A stretch of DNA of 64,000 bases from Isoetes taiwanensis (GCA_021234155.1 JAJEKV010000036.1:13095426-13159425), one strand, 5' to 3'; positions 11,101-21,534 are shown, numbered from the stretch's first letter. Notes: generated by a model not told the origin, from the sequence alone. A program made the numbers and translations.

Positions 11101-11892
11101 GAAGGATTTAAGTACCATTGGGGCTTTTTTGTCAATCTCTAAGCCACATTGCCTCATCACATGATGTGGCATGACATTTAAAGGTGAACCACCATCTAGT
11201 AATACCTTGGACAAGGCTCTTTTACCAATGTTGGCAGCACAAGTGAAGGCACCTGGATCATGCTCATCTTGTATCAGCATTTGTTCTTCAATATGGTTTG
11301 TAAAAGCAATCTGCTCCTCTTGTGTGAGGTTAACTTGTTCCTCCTGAGTCAAACTAAGCATCTTTTTTCTGTAAGTAGGAGCAATTCTCAACAATGTGAG
11401 TAGGTCTACACTGATTTTTGAACTTTTCATAAGAGTCTCAAATTCATCATTGTCTTTATCTTTTCTCGGGAACTTTTGACAAGGCAGAGGGGGTATAAGT
11501 TGTTTACCTTCTTCTGCAGGTTTGTTTTTATTCCCTCTACCTTCTAGAGCACTTGTTTCTGTTTCTTCTCGAGTTGCCTCCTTGTCTTTCATCATAGCTC
11601 TGGTGTGCACAGCCATAATTTCTTCCTGCTCTTCAGATTCCTGCACAAACCTTATAGGATAAGAAGTTTCAGACAAATATTTAACAGAAGCAGTGGTTTC
11701 AGCAGTCTTTGCTTTTTCTTGTCTAGCAAAATACTCTTTAACACTACATCTATCTTCATAGTGTCCTGTGGCTTTGCAAAAAATACAGACAGGGCACTCT
11801 TTACCATAATGGCCTCTCTTATTGCATTTAAGACAAAGCACAGTACCAACAAATCTCGGAAAGAATGAGTGTCTCTCATGCAATGTGCACAT
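8197..11892 (-). CDS. Gag zinc knuckles and Pol: protease, extra RNase H, RT, degenerate RNase H, integrase N-terminus
   Basis: A 1,231-codon frame. Domains in order: two CX2CX4HX4C knuckles at residues 20-49 (11835-11746); retropepsin with VLLDGGSPLNV, DGGS at 11196-11185; an RNase H with the full D-E-D-D set (WFDGG, AEYKAL, FGDSQLV, EEADAL) at about 10720-10330; reverse transcriptase from about 10030 with FLDD in place of YVDD at 9577-9563; an RT-linked RNase H; and the HHCC zinc region plus first catalytic Asp (GLDFIGP) of integrase near 8490-8270. The RT-linked RNase H has lost its first Asp (ISITKRAVG where TDAS is usual) and that of the usual TDH motif (VYMKQNPL). Extra RNase H plus a degenerate original one is typical of plant Tat elements. 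Its position upstream of RT is unusual as far as I know. The leading residues are probably out of frame relative to Gag, so the listed start is not a true start codon. Confidence 0.93.
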   Translation of the reverse strand: MCTLHERHSFFPRFVGTVLCLKCNKRGHYGKECPVCIFCKATGHYEDRCSVKEYFARQEKAKTAETTASVKYLSETSYPIRFVQESEEQEEIMAVHTRAMMKDKEATREETETSALEGRGNKNKPAEEGKQLIPPLPCQKFPRKDKDNDEFETLMKSSKISVDLLTLLRIAPTYRKKMLSLTQEEQVNLTQEEQIAFTNHIEEQMLIQDEHDPGAFTCAANIGKRALSKVLLDGGSPLNVMPHHVMRQCGLEIDKKAPMVLKSFSNSKINPIGIVSKVPIDIEGIVVAANFVVVAFEGMNEKSDIYDLLLGRRWLSTVDARPIWSRGECTITDGKRTVTIYNKFGEFESFNYIEEDLLMSNQPGEYEVIMAQLDIAKRPSDKCETLKESSSAYLWFDGGVSKKLSIASSAAILKDKSSKLMAKVGRIHLNSTSNMAEYKALIAGLQEAKHLGITDIIVFGDSQLVCRQILGDYQTKNKDMLILRDQALEEISGFSTWELHHITREFNEEADALCKSVLLEHLAEGAIKEEELEEEELKQLHPILVINASTEKQVREIQIEKNGQNRVLYVGDMFREEDECTLTKFFNEWKDVFAWDYDELVGVDKNICEFEIKVKEGIKPVMQKLRRINVSLLDLIREELLRMKDAGVITEISNPEWLSCIVPVEKKNKTIRICIDYRDLNKATVKDCYPLPFLEEALHAVAGKEIYSFLDGFSGFNQISVKLEDQPKTAFITPWGTFAMKRMPFGLMNAPATFQRTMDAIFKDMPSTAFRVFLDDLCLGSALKDHFNYLTKICVMCRKGGVSLNPKKCVFLCSKGGLLGHEVSSKGIQVAESKVDALKKLAPPKTVREVKSFLGMVSFLRMYVPHFSNTVAPISDLTKVGKYTKHESKLIMVEWTQTCQLAFDNIIQAISNSALLKPPDTSKPFEAYISITKRAVGLVLLQEEEVVTFASKIWSNTEMRYPRLEKSAAALMFLIDRQGHLIQKSHTQVYMKQNPLSLMFSKKQPKAKICRWACKVQAYDIVVKVITLVNDPSSYLTNILFEQEDEEGLANDVQEDADVDVNLVQEEDWQEEIRRFLELNEIPEGFNSSQKRRFKEKCNKYRLIGNVLCRYDKEGIILRCVDKEEARLVVEACHEGVCGGHFAADTTAKKILRSGYYWPTLFKDCYETIKHCHKCQVFGRRILQPAALTAITSPGPFQTWGLDFIGPVDPPSFATKIKRHPCGHRLFYKMG

Positions 11893-11995
11893 GGAGGATA
11901 AGTTCTTCTTTACGGTCTTGAAGCCTTCAATTCCTGGAGTTGTTTGGTCACTTCAAGTAGGGCCTCAAAGAACCTTGTCAACATCTGTTTTGGTA

Positions 11996-12805
11996 TTAGC
12001 AAAGCAGGCTTATCGATTCTTCAGTTGTCTTGAATTTCTTTTTGTCTTTCTGAATAGCATAAACTGGTATGGCATCTGGTCCCATATGCTCTTGTTCAAA
12101 ATCTGGGAAGAAAGGATCATTAGTGGCATAACCATCATCTGGCAAGGAAGAAAGCACATCAGCAATTTCAATAGCCTTGTTAAAAGCCTTGTGAATGGTA
12201 GCAAATCCCTCCTGCTTGTAAATCTTAAGCATTTTCCTGTGTACTCTCGGTCTGCCAGTCAAACCTCTTATAAAAGATGCAACAAGATGCAAGGTATGGT
12301 GAGGCACTTGATTAGTTTGACATTTGGTGAGATACACATGAAATCTTTCTACATATTGATGAATAGTCTCACCATTTCTAATATGGAAAGTTTGTAATTC
12401 AAAAACAAGATCTTGAGGATCATAAACCTTTCCAAACCTTGCTAGGAATCTTTTGATAATCTCATCCCATGTGTTAGTTCCATCACTTATCACATATTCC
12501 AACCAAGCTCTTACTTCATCATTTTTGAAGCACTTCTTGAATTCAGTGAACTTGGTACCTTTCTTGTGACCATATTCTTGATAATACTCATCAAAAACCT
12601 TGAGAAAATTGTTAGCACTCATAGTAGAGTCAAATGTAGGAACAGGAATGGGAACATTCAGTTCAAAGTATTGAGCAGGCACAATGGTGTTTAGATTCAC
12701 AGATTTGTTGAGATGTACAGACATACCTTGGGGTGTAGCTTGTACCTCTGCATTATCTTGTACCTCAGCATGTTCAGATGTCTCAGCATTTCGTCTAGGA
12801 GCCAT
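11996..12805 (-). CDS. Gag, N-terminal and capsid part, element 1
   Basis: Begins MAPRRNAETSEH; the same MAPRRN start occurs in family B, which is why this ATG was chosen over upstream in-frame ones. The central part matches the plant retrotransposon Gag region (FKKCFKNDEVRAWLEYVI, TWDEIIKRFLARFG, ETIHQYVERFHVYL), which forms the capsid shell. It lies 23 bases inside the primer-binding site, so the leader is very short. After about 265 codons the frame is lost; the continuation (about 11880-11990) reads in other frames with a stop where family B has Glu (PERR), and then reaches the zinc knuckles. Gag is therefore broken in this copy, unless errors are responsible. Confidence 0.88.
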   Translation of the reverse strand: MAPRRNAETSEHAEVQDNAEVQATPQGMSVHLNKSVNLNTIVPAQYFELNVPIPVPTFDSTMSANNFLKVFDEYYQEYGHKKGTKFTEFKKCFKNDEVRAWLEYVISDGTNTWDEIIKRFLARFGKVYDPQDLVFELQTFHIRNGETIHQYVERFHVYLTKCQTNQVPHHTLHLVASFIRGLTGRPRVHRKMLKIYKQEGFATIHKAFNKAIEIADVLSSLPDDGYATNDPFFPDFEQEHMGPDAIPVYAIQKDKKKFKTTEESISLLC

Positions 12806-12827
12806 AGTTCCCAAGAACCAGGGTGGA

Positions 12828-12845
12828 TCTCGGTAGGAGCCTCCA
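12828..12845 (-). promoter_or_regulatory. Primer-binding site, tRNA-Gln type
   Basis: The plus strand reads TCTCGGTAGGAGCCTCCA, which resembles the 3' end of eukaryotic tRNA-Gln including CCA; the element strand is therefore complementary to it. Three bases (AGA) separate it from the LTR. Family B has the closer match TCTCGGTAGAACCTCCA. The tRNA identity rests on remembered tRNA sequence. Confidence 0.7.
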
Positions 12846-12848
12846 AGA

Positions 12849-15338
12849 TGTTGAGGGTATTCCTGGCAATCCCTCAACTGGAATGGTATAGGACCTCCAG
12901 GTTGCTTTAGGCAACCACTCTATGCTCAAAATTTGCAGAAACAACCTTCAAGGAATCTGTTAGAACCAGTTTCCCAAATTGGAAAAAAATGCACAGTGCT
13001 AACCTTTAGATTCTGAGCAATATAAATTGAATTTTTTCCTGAAATCAATGCAATAGTATACTAGACAATTGATGTGATATATATGCAAAATATATTCTGA
13101 AGTCAGATATCATTTGGCACTTTAAAATCACACAACTGACTAGGTCAGAATTTGGTCAATGGCCTCGGCAGAGAGCTTCTTTTTGCAGAATTCTTTAGGA
13201 ATATCTTTTTCGAATGAAACCACCTGGGAAGGTGTTGAAGGGTCTAAAGGGTCACGTGCAAACACTAATACAGTCTAGAGATAAAGATATTTTGGAACTA
13301 TGGGATTTTATGAACTGACAGACTATGACTTTTGCCACAGAGAATGCTTTTTTCCAAATTTTATCGATATTTAAGTAGGAAGACTATGCAAAAGGAACAG
13401 TAGAGATATCCTAAATCAACCCTTGCTATTAAAATCACTAGAGCTTCAGGAGTTCAACTATAGAGTATGCAATGGTGCAGTTAAAGTGATGAGATACAGA
13501 ATGGCATTATGGTGAGCAGAGTTTTTTCTTTATTAACCATAGAACAGTGTTGATTGATATGCATACTAGTTGAAGGAAACGAAATAAGCTATTTTTTGAA
13601 TTTTCTTTAGTCTTTAGGCAATATAGAAGCTATTTCAGAGCTATTTTTTGGAATTTCAATAACTTCAAAGGGAAAGATATTACCAAATTGGATTTTCATT
13701 CACTTGATATATCAAATTGGAGGAATCACATCATTTTCGATGCCCACAGTTAATGAGCAAAGCATATTTCCGAAAAAAAACGGACAGGTTTATGGTCAGC
13801 TTTACTGATCAACGATCGATTTGAACAGCAAGGAGGGTCGAATCCGCAGCAGGAGATCACTTTTGCATGTACTTCACACCAGCAATCTTCAATTTAGCGT
13901 AAAAGCCCCTGAATTCCGCATAGAGATTTGCCCTCTTTAAAAAGGCCCTGTTCTGTTGAAATTCTTGAATCTACGGCCAGATCCTTTGTCTTTTAGCTTC
14001 GATTTGGTTTTCTTGATGTTGCAGAGGTGGATTCGGAAGGTAATGATGCGAATTTGTGGTCGGATACGGCCAAAAATTCCGTTTCTTGGTTGGCAAAAAT
14101 TTAAGGGTTCTTGCTTCCTTCAGCGGATATATCCCACAGGCCAAGAGCAAAAAGTTAAACAAGGATATAAATAGACTTCTGAAGCCGTTTTAACTGATTG
14201 CGTGGTCTCCTCCCACGCCAGCGTCGGCTCGTGATTCGACCTGGCACGCCAGGGGGGACGCCACTTGGCGGAAAATGAGAGGGTAGATAGATGGGGGGGT
14301 AGATGTAGGTAGGTTTTGCCATTTTTCCAAAGAAGGCACGTTTCCCAAGAAGTAGCTTAAGGAGGTCCAAATAAACTCAATTTGAAAATTTTTTTGTGCC
14401 AGGTGGCATATTTTCACAAGGGCTACCAGGTGGTTTTGTCAAAAGATGATTTGGAGCACTTGATTTTTTGTCAAAAGAGTGAAGGGAGGTGACTGGACAT
14501 AAATTTTGGTGAGGTGGCAAATGTACTGCTGATGTGGTACCATTGGATGACAAAAACTTTTCCCTAGTCAAAATGTTTTAATGAAGTGGATATGGAATGA
14601 AAATGATGTGGATTGACACGTGTGTAATGAATGGTGATGTGGACTTGTGAGTGATGATGTGGGCATAAAAAATTCCCTTTGCCAACTAGACATAGGTGAC
14701 AACCTTTCCTCAACCTAGTGATCATTTTAACCTTAGGTTTTTGAAGTGAGAGAAAGTAGGGTAATGCCTCAACATTTTTTAGTTTCTTTTGGTAAACTTA
14801 TGAATGTATGGATGGATCATGAGTGTGTGGGTCATTTTGACTAGGGAAAAGTGAATTGGACAAGAATTGAACAATCCCAAGGTATGGTATGATGAAATAT
14901 AGATGTATGGGAAATGATAGTATGAAGTGTAGAAATGACAAGAAATAGGAAGGTGGAATATGAGTCAAATGGCAATTAAAATGGGAAATTGGCTAGGCAA
15001 AACTCTTGCAACATCAAGAATCCAAACTTCAAATGCTCAAATCATGAAATAGACTTCATACCATGCTCATGTCTCGCAATTCTTCAACAAGTGACTTCAA
15101 ATCTTGTAGGAGTGATCTCTAGTACCTTGGGTGATAATCAAAACCTTGTCCACCCACCAATTTTGAGATAACCAAGTGAATGTCCTTCTTTGGTTCTTCT
15201 AAACATTTGTTCCTTTTGCTGTTTGACTGAGTCTTCAAGTACTTCTGAAAGCCAATGGTCTTCATATTTCCTCATGCATTCAATGAGCCAAATGTCAGAT
15301 ATGTCTAGGGCTCTTCTATGCTGCCATGAGTGGCAGCA
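12849..15338 (-). repeat. 5' LTR of element 1
   Basis: Partner of 4140-6629, the same length by coordinates. It carries the same terminal hairpins and internal TATA-like elements. At the G-box it reads CACAGG instead of CACGTGG, one of many CAG-type differences between the copies at about 13262-14140. Confidence 0.93.
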
Positions 15339-15343
15339 AATGG
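15339..15343. repeat. Target-site duplication, right (AATGG)
   Basis: Five bases after the right LTR, identical to 4135-4139. Together they fix both outer boundaries of element 1. Confidence 0.9.
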
Positions 15344-16650
15344 GCATGGCCACCTGATGGGCCAGTATATGTATGTATCATGCTTGGCATATATGCAGCA
15401 TGGAGAGCATATAAGCAAGAGTTTGCCTCCCTCTTTGAAAAAGAATTTTGCAAGAGCTTTTGCAGAGCGTGAAGGCAGAAGGAGCATTTCTAGACAGTTT
15501 TAATGGATGAACTTTGAGCATTATATCTCGGTGACCAAAGAACCTTTTTAAGTGACTTTTCTTTTCCTAGAAAGGCTTTTGAATCAGCTTTCAAGAATGA
15601 GTTGATCAGCCCGAAATTCATCTAGAAGAGAGTTATAACAGAAATAGTAATGCCGAGTCATAATTGACTGCACTATGTATCTTTTTCTGTAGTTTGATTC
15701 TTGGAGCTAGAAGACGATTTTTTGAGGTGCAAGCAACGGCAACGGGTACAGAAGTCTATGCATGAAAAAATTCTCAGGTGGGGTTTTATTATTGATCAAT
15801 TGAGGTACTACGGGCTGTCATGATTAGTCTATATATGATTTTTACATGCGAATATGATAAATTATGAATTTATTGGAGGCTCATAAGTCTACAGAAGGTA
15901 ACCAGTGAGTAGAAGCAACTTTGGAAGGGCTAATTCTAAGGCAAGAAGTAAAAAAATGCTTGGGAAGTGCTGATATGGGCTTGAATCAACAGATTTTGCA
16001 TGTCTTAAATATCCTTTGTAGGACGTCTACAACTTTTGGAGCTAACCAGTCATGTTCCCTTTTCTTGGTTTGGTTGAATTGTCCTATATTTACTTTGGTT
16101 TACTATTTTGTTGCTAATATAAGGAGTTAGTTAAGGAATAAACCATTGAGATGGGGCTCAGTTGCCTTGCATGTTGATGGTATCAGTGAAGACTGCCACA
16201 GATTGCTCAGAATAGTCACAAGAATTGTAATAGTAAGAAATGCATTACTTTGAATGTATCATTCATCGTACATATAGCAAGAATTAGTAGGCCATAGTCA
16301 TAAAAAGAATTGAACTGCTTACAATAATGTAAGTCTGAGCAGTGAATGCTAGAAATAATTCAACAATTAAAGCAACATAGAGCCCAGGACCTTGGTAGGC
16401 TGTTAAAACTTGAATTAAAGCAGAACTTACAAGGGTGGCACTAATAACCTGAAGGAATTTTTTACTGATCTGGGGTTAAGGTCAGCAGATTTAGCATAGG
16501 GACAATTAAAAGCACAGGAAATCATCAAATGCAAATCCACATAGGGCAGCTATTATAGCATACACAAAGCACTAGAGTATGCAAATTATCAGCCCAATTA
16601 CAGCTACAGATTATACCATAAAACAAACACACAGGAACTAGTCTCCAATA
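15344..16650. other. Intergenic stretch, nothing recognised
   Basis: AT-rich sequence with no frame resembling a protein, no clear repeat boundary and no RNA gene that I can see. Confidence 0.5.
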
Positions 16651-16663
16651 GGATCAACAAACG

Positions 16664-17250
16664 CCATCGATTCGAGCCACCGAATCGTATTCTCGAATGG
16701 GCGAGCGTGCATCCCTCCCATGTATGCATGCATTGCATGCATTTTCTGAGGCTCTGGTTCGTTTGGGGATTGCTATTTCTTGCAGATTCTTCATCGACTT
16801 CTCATCGGCGTTTTCTCCACTCTCAGCAGTTTCCTTGAGTCTCTTTCTTTGATACCAGGCAGGGGAGGGGCTTCTTCCTGCTTGGTTTGACAATTTGGCG
16901 TCTGTTTTCATGTTGTGACATGTTCTTCCCCGATCTTGTCCCTTTTTTGGCCATCCTTCAACCTTCGACCTCGATCCTGTTTTGATAAGGAAGTTCTCTT
17001 TTTGTTGGGAGCTTTTGTTTGTTTTCATGCAAGCCCTTATTCGAGAATGCCATCGATCCGAGCCATCGGATCAGTATTCTTGAATGGGCGAGCATGCATC
17101 TCTCCCATGCATGAATGCATTGGATGCATTTTCTAGGGCTCTGATTCATTTGGGGATCGCTATTTCTTGCAGGTTCTTCATCAAATTCTCATCGGCATTT
17201 TCTCCTCTCTCAGCAGTTCCCTTGACTCCTACCCACCCTCCCTTAATGTG
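16664..17250. repeat. Diverged direct repeat of about 370-bp period
   Basis: The sequence starting near 16664 (CGATTCGAGCCACCGAATCG) recurs from about 17050 (CGATCCGAGCCATCGGATC), including GGGCGAGCRTGCATC, TCATCGGC and CTCTCAGCAGTT. Both starts contain a short palindrome around GAGCCA. The phrase GGGAGCTTTTGT...AGCCCTTATTCGAGAAT ends the first unit at 17048 and recurs at 17673-17715. A further relative lies inverted near 19790-19935. Confidence 0.6.
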
Positions 17251-17329
17251 TATATTCTTATAAATGTTCTCTCTTTTTTTTTTTTTTTTTTTTTCTTCCG
17301 AGGTTTTTCTCTATTGGATTTTGTTGATG

Positions 17330-17650
17330 ATGTGCAGGTCCAGGGATGATGCGCGACTTCGGTATTCTCTGTGGAGCATGGGTTTTTTTTGTGGGAACGT
17401 TTAGCAGCCTTGCGTTGTCCAAGCCCCTTGCCGAGATTTTATCGCTAGGGTTTTTTCTTGGAAACCCGAAAGGGCGGGGTTTTTTTAATTCCGGCAATAA
17501 GCACTCGGTAGGTACACTAGCCAACATCTGTAGCTCTCAATTTTATTTGGGGTTCAAGTATTATAATTGGATATTCCCTATGTTTTTCATTTTTTGGGTA
17601 GCCTGCGATGTGCAGCTACCCACTCCATGCCATTGTAGAAAAACTGTTGA
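17330..17650 (+). repeat. Repeat with AAACCCGAAAGGGCGGGGTTT hairpin, copy 1
   Basis: Contains a GC-rich hairpin near 17463-17486 ahead of a T-run, preceded by CCTTGCCGAGATTTTATC. The same material occurs inverted at 19320-19625. The hairpin, with AAACCC and GGGTTT stems before T-runs, resembles the ends of the LINE at 57.8 kb and its relative at 31.1 kb. It may be the 3' end of a retroposon, but I cannot define both ends. Confidence 0.55.
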
Positions 17651-19319
17651 GATGAATGAAAAGCCTAGCTAGCGGGAGCTTTTGTCTATGTTCATGCGAG
17701 CCCTTATTCGAGAATTGGGCTTCAAAAACTAAACAAAGTTCAAGTAGTTAAATTATATTATAGGCTAGATCTAAGCATTATAATTGTAAACATGTTCAAC
17801 TCATCATCAGTATCATCTTCTTCAGCAAACAAGGGTACAACATCAATATTGCGGGTAGATGCATCAGAACCCTTTGAAATTTTGCTGCCATGCACAAGCC
17901 TTGGTATGAATCTCTTGACACCAGATTCGGTCTTGTCCTTGTTAGGATCAAGACCTTTCTATATATATCCATTAACTGTGCCTTAATTGGCTGGGTGCTG
18001 CCATGCTCCAAATGATTTCTCCTAAGAAACTCTGTCAACTTGGCCCGGAGCGCCCTCAGGCCTACCTGCCTTGCTCATGACTAAATTGGAAGGAAGAATA
18101 TAAAATCCTATCCCTTAATTTATAGATACTACAGGCCTGAATGAACCTTATGCATTTTGCATTATTTTGATCCATAAAACCTAGAATGAAGTTAGTTATC
18201 TAGATCCGTAAGTCATTATGCTCACATAAGCCAACATGCACAAAGAGTGTGATTACATCAAAAATTGGTTAAAGACCATGCCACAACCCAAAGATATCTA
18301 CAGGCAGTCAGGGTTTTCACAAGCTAGCCTCAGTCTTGTCCAATGCTTCCACAAAATAAAAAGTTATACTTGTTTGTCGGGTTTAAGCTTCGGTGCAGAG
18401 AAAGGAAAAGAGAGGAAGAGGTAAAGCTTTAGGTGGCTCAAGCTCGCGATGAATATGAAGGAAGAAAAACAACGAAGGGACCAGTCGAAGAAGGCAAAGA
18501 GATATTATTGGTCTTTTCTAATTTTCCTGACCATAGATGTGAAATTAGAGAGATCCAATGCCGTGTAATCAATTTGGCCTACATGGCTATACACAGGATA
18601 GGCTAGAATTGCTACAAAGGTTGTAAGAGGGGTTAGGCAAACCTACTAATGATAATAAAAAAAACTTGTGTATTGCATATGGAAACAATGACTTATAAGA
18701 TATTTGCATCCTCTACATTTCTTTGAATTCGAGAATGGGCTTCCATTGCATTGCATCATAACCTATTTACTACTACACTACGAAGATGCTAGTTAGGTGA
18801 TATGTGTCATGCCTGATGCTCTATTTTCTTTATGTAATCAATCAACGATAGAAATTAGTTGAAGAAGGACATGGCTAGACCAAAGGATGTTAAAATTGAC
18901 AACTCAAATTTGATTCTTAAAGGAGTTATGTTATTCTATTGCATGGGTGATTTATTTTTGCCTCTGCACAACATGAATTTCTTGTGGAAATTATAATAGG
19001 AAAAAAGGTGTTTGTGGGTATGCACTATGCATTGTAGCAAATTTAGTGCTCAAGAATCGGAGGAGTTCATTAAATCAATACTGTATGTTGAGAAAAAATA
19101 ATAGTAGTATTTCTTGAGGAAAGTTTCATAACATACGTTTGGGGTACTTTGGTGTGTATGCAGGTATTTCTTACAATAGAATAGTTGTTTAATTTTTTGC
19201 TTTAAAAATAAATCAGGGGTTTCCATCCATAAGCAAGAAAGAAGTATTCTAGAATGGGACTCGCAAGAAACCAACAAAGCACCCGATAGATAGGCTTCTC
19301 ATTCATCTCAGCAGATTTT

Positions 19320-19625
19320 CTACAATGGTGGACAGTGGGTAGCCGCACACATGCGAACTACCCACGAAAAATAAAGGGAAAATCCAATTATATCATTTGG
19401 ACCCCAAAACAAATACAATGCTAATAGATGAGTGGCTGATGTACCTGCCGAAAGCTTATCACCGGGATTAAAAAACCCCGCCCTTTCGGGTTTTCGAGGA
19501 AAAACCCTAGTGATAAGCCTTCGGCAAGGGGCTTAGACAAACGTAAGGCATAGAATCGCTCCCAAAAACCCCCGCATGGAGAAGTCGAAACGGATGCTGC
19601 TCGCCAACCTGTACCTGCACATCAC
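19320..19625 (-). repeat. Repeat with the same hairpin, copy 2 (inverted)
   Basis: Minus-strand relative of 17330-17650: hairpin near 19469-19496, GGCAAGGGGCTTAGACAA nearby, and GTGGGTAGCCGCACAC matching the far end. With the pair at 17.05/19.93 kb it makes a large diverged inverted repeat about 2.9 kb across. Confidence 0.55.
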
Positions 19626-19657
19626 CAACACAACAAACGAGAAACATACCAGAGAAT

Positions 19658-19707
19658 AGCATCACCCAGCGGGTGGAGAAAAAGCATCACCCAGCGGGTG
19701 GAAAAAC
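19658..19707. repeat. 25-bp tandem duplication with a short palindrome
   Basis: Two adjacent copies of AGCATCACCCAGCGGGTGGA with an A-rich tail; each contains the palindrome CACCCAGCGGGTG. Confidence 0.75.
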
Positions 19708-19939
19708 ATGATAAACAAAACTTGTACAATAAACAAAGAAGGGGGGGAGGGTGGGTTCAAAGAGAATAAGGTACTGCTGAGAGAAGAGGAAGCGCCGATG
19801 AGACGTGGATGCAGAAACACGCCTGAAATAGCGAACTCCCAACCCAAAACGGGCATGCGCCGCCCGCATGCATGCATGACATGCATGCTCGTCCCATTCT
19901 AGAATGGCGATCCGATGTCTCGGATCGATGCGAATATGT

Positions 19940-20133
19940 AGCATAATAACAGGGGGTTTTCTTTGTGTTTTTGTACGCTTTTCACAAAGGTTTTCCTAAG
20001 ATTTCATGGCGTATTCGAATGGATATACTAATGCGTACATCTAGAGTGCACCATTTCTTAGTCATTGATTTAGCTTTTTTTTTTCAATGGTCCAACATCC
20101 AAGGGCTCACAACAAAAGCCCTCTTTTTTATTT
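19940..20133 (+). repeat. Dispersed repeat R, copy 1
   Basis: Begins AGCATAATAACAGGGGGTT and includes TACGCTTTTCACAAAGG, ACATCTAGAGTGCACCATTT, a T-run with CAATGGTC and ACAACAAAAGCCCT. The same order is found inverted at 62239-62554 and in part at 26026-26137. The shared edge AGCATWATAACAGGGGG suggests a real element boundary. No coding frame or terminal repeat was recognised. Confidence 0.65.
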
Positions 20134-20239
20134 TAGGGGCTGAACATGCAAGCCTCGTGGATAGCATTTTAGGGCATCTAGCGTCAAAAAAATTCGTGGA
20201 AGTGTGATTCTTAGGGTGTGATGATCAGACATCTGGCTG

Positions 20240-21205
20240 AACAACTCGTGTGTGTGGCTTCTTTCTGTGCATTTAGGGCTAGGCCTTCTGGAGCCGAGGT
20301 TGATTTCGATGCTTCAGATTTCTTGGAAGCATGCAAAGGGGAAAAAGATAATCCCAAATTTTATGCTCTCTTGCTCCAGCGATTATGGTTCTGCAGTATA
20401 TCGTAGCAAGAGGCAGCTAATTCTCCGTGTATTTGTTTAAGATTAAATGAACAGATGGCAGAACAAGCGGGTTGCATAAGGAATGAGGGGTCCACGGAAA
20501 AAGCAGTTCAGAAATTTCGTCAATCAGCTTTCAAGTCGAGCAATTCCACCATAGAATCTCTGACATGGGCACTCTAACATCAACTAACGAGGGCAAGCCA
20601 CACCAAGAGGGGTTCGATGAGTCTGCTTTTGCCAGTATTGTGGACCACTTTCATTCCGTCGTCAAGTGCTCCCCACAAGCTGAAACTTGTACAGAGCTTT
20701 TAAAAATACTAGATAAACTAGAAGACAGGATCTTTGTGGAGGTAGAGGCTATGAACGGAAAGCCTAAAGAATCCCCAGGGGAAGCAGGTTGTGATGATAC
20801 GGTGAAAACACCCATAAACAGGTTTTCTAGAGCCTGACTGTAACATTGCGGTGGCTCCGGTCGAAATTTTACAAAACGAAGGCCAAGTTCATTTCTACAG
20901 CACGTTATATAAAACATTTTTGGATTGATCAAGCAAGCAGAAACTCCGAACAGGCCACAAAGGATTGGTCAATCTGGCCATTTGGTAGCACACAGTCATT
21001 CCTTGGATCTATTGGGTCGGCTGAAGGAAAAGAGCTGCTTAGGGTTTTGAATAGAGGCCTGGACCTCCTTCAGAAATGCGCAGATGAAGATCCTGCAAAT
21101 CTAGCTTTCGTTTCCATTCTGCTCATCAATACAGGTGAGTTTTGTGAGATTGTTGATGATGTTAAAAGATGCCTATGCTTGATTCAGAATGAGCAGCTTT
21201 ATTGA
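20240..21205 (+). pseudogene. Unidentified protein-coding-like stretch, frame-broken
   Basis: Several overlapping frames on the plus strand look protein-like rather than random. These are a piece with EVDFDASDFLEACKGEKDNP (about 20290-20350), one reading MAEQAGCIRNEGSTEKAVQK (20457-20516), a 90-codon frame at 20565-20837 with AETCTELLKILDKLEDRIF, then APVEILQNEGQVHFYSTLYK in another frame (about 20856-20915), then WSIWPFG and LLRVLNRGLDLLQKCADEDP up to 21205. No single frame is open throughout, so a gene would need several frameshifts or small introns. I do not recognise the family and assign no function. The HCF164-like exon follows 330 bases downstream on the same strand, but nothing shows that they belong together. 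It could be a decayed retrocopy or a real gene damaged by sequence errors. Confidence 0.4.
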
Positions 21206-21534
21206 AAAATCATAGCAGCAAGCAATGGTAAGGTATTTGCGTGGTTAATTCAGTAAGAAAGTTCACAACCAGTTCATAGAAAGCAAAATTGTTTTATCAC
21301 TTCAGCTGCAAGGGGATAAAGAACTAGTGTCAACCAGCAAAAGCCAGGGAATGTTTGTCACAGAAAAACACTTCAATAATAATCTGTTCTGGTATTGGCG
21401 CACGTTGAAAATGCCTTAAAGAACCACCCTGGTTATTAAAGTACAAGGCGCGAATGTAAAATTCTCTTATGTTCCGTTTCTTAAGTTTTAGAGCTACATA
21501 TTCATGTTCTTAAAATTATTCATTTGATGTTTAG

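Larger units (their letters stand above)
4140..15338 (-). mobile_element. Complete Ty3/Gypsy element, Tat-type (element 1, family A)
   Basis: An 11.2-kb LTR retrotransposon on the minus strand, bounded by two directly repeated 2,490-bp LTRs beginning TG and ending CA. The five bases before it (4135-4139, AATGG) equal the five after it (15339-15343), an exact target duplication. In element orientation the order is LTR, tRNA-Gln-type primer site, Gag, zinc knuckles, protease, extra RNase H, reverse transcriptase, degenerate RNase H, integrase, a noncoding tail of about 780 bp, LTR. The extra RNase H is a hallmark of plant Tat Gypsy elements. Gag and integrase are interrupted by stops and frame changes, some in CAG/CTG contexts suspected of sequencing error. 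The intact duplication and similar LTRs argue for a fairly recent insertion. Confidence 0.95.

Noticed and set aside
11822-12397. 191-codon plus-strand frame
   Set aside because: Shadow of Gag on the opposite strand; composition follows the antisense of the Gag codons.
16964-17149. Short frames around 16.6-17.1 kb as genes
   Set aside because: They fall in a directly repeated noncoding unit, and the frame is not kept between the units.
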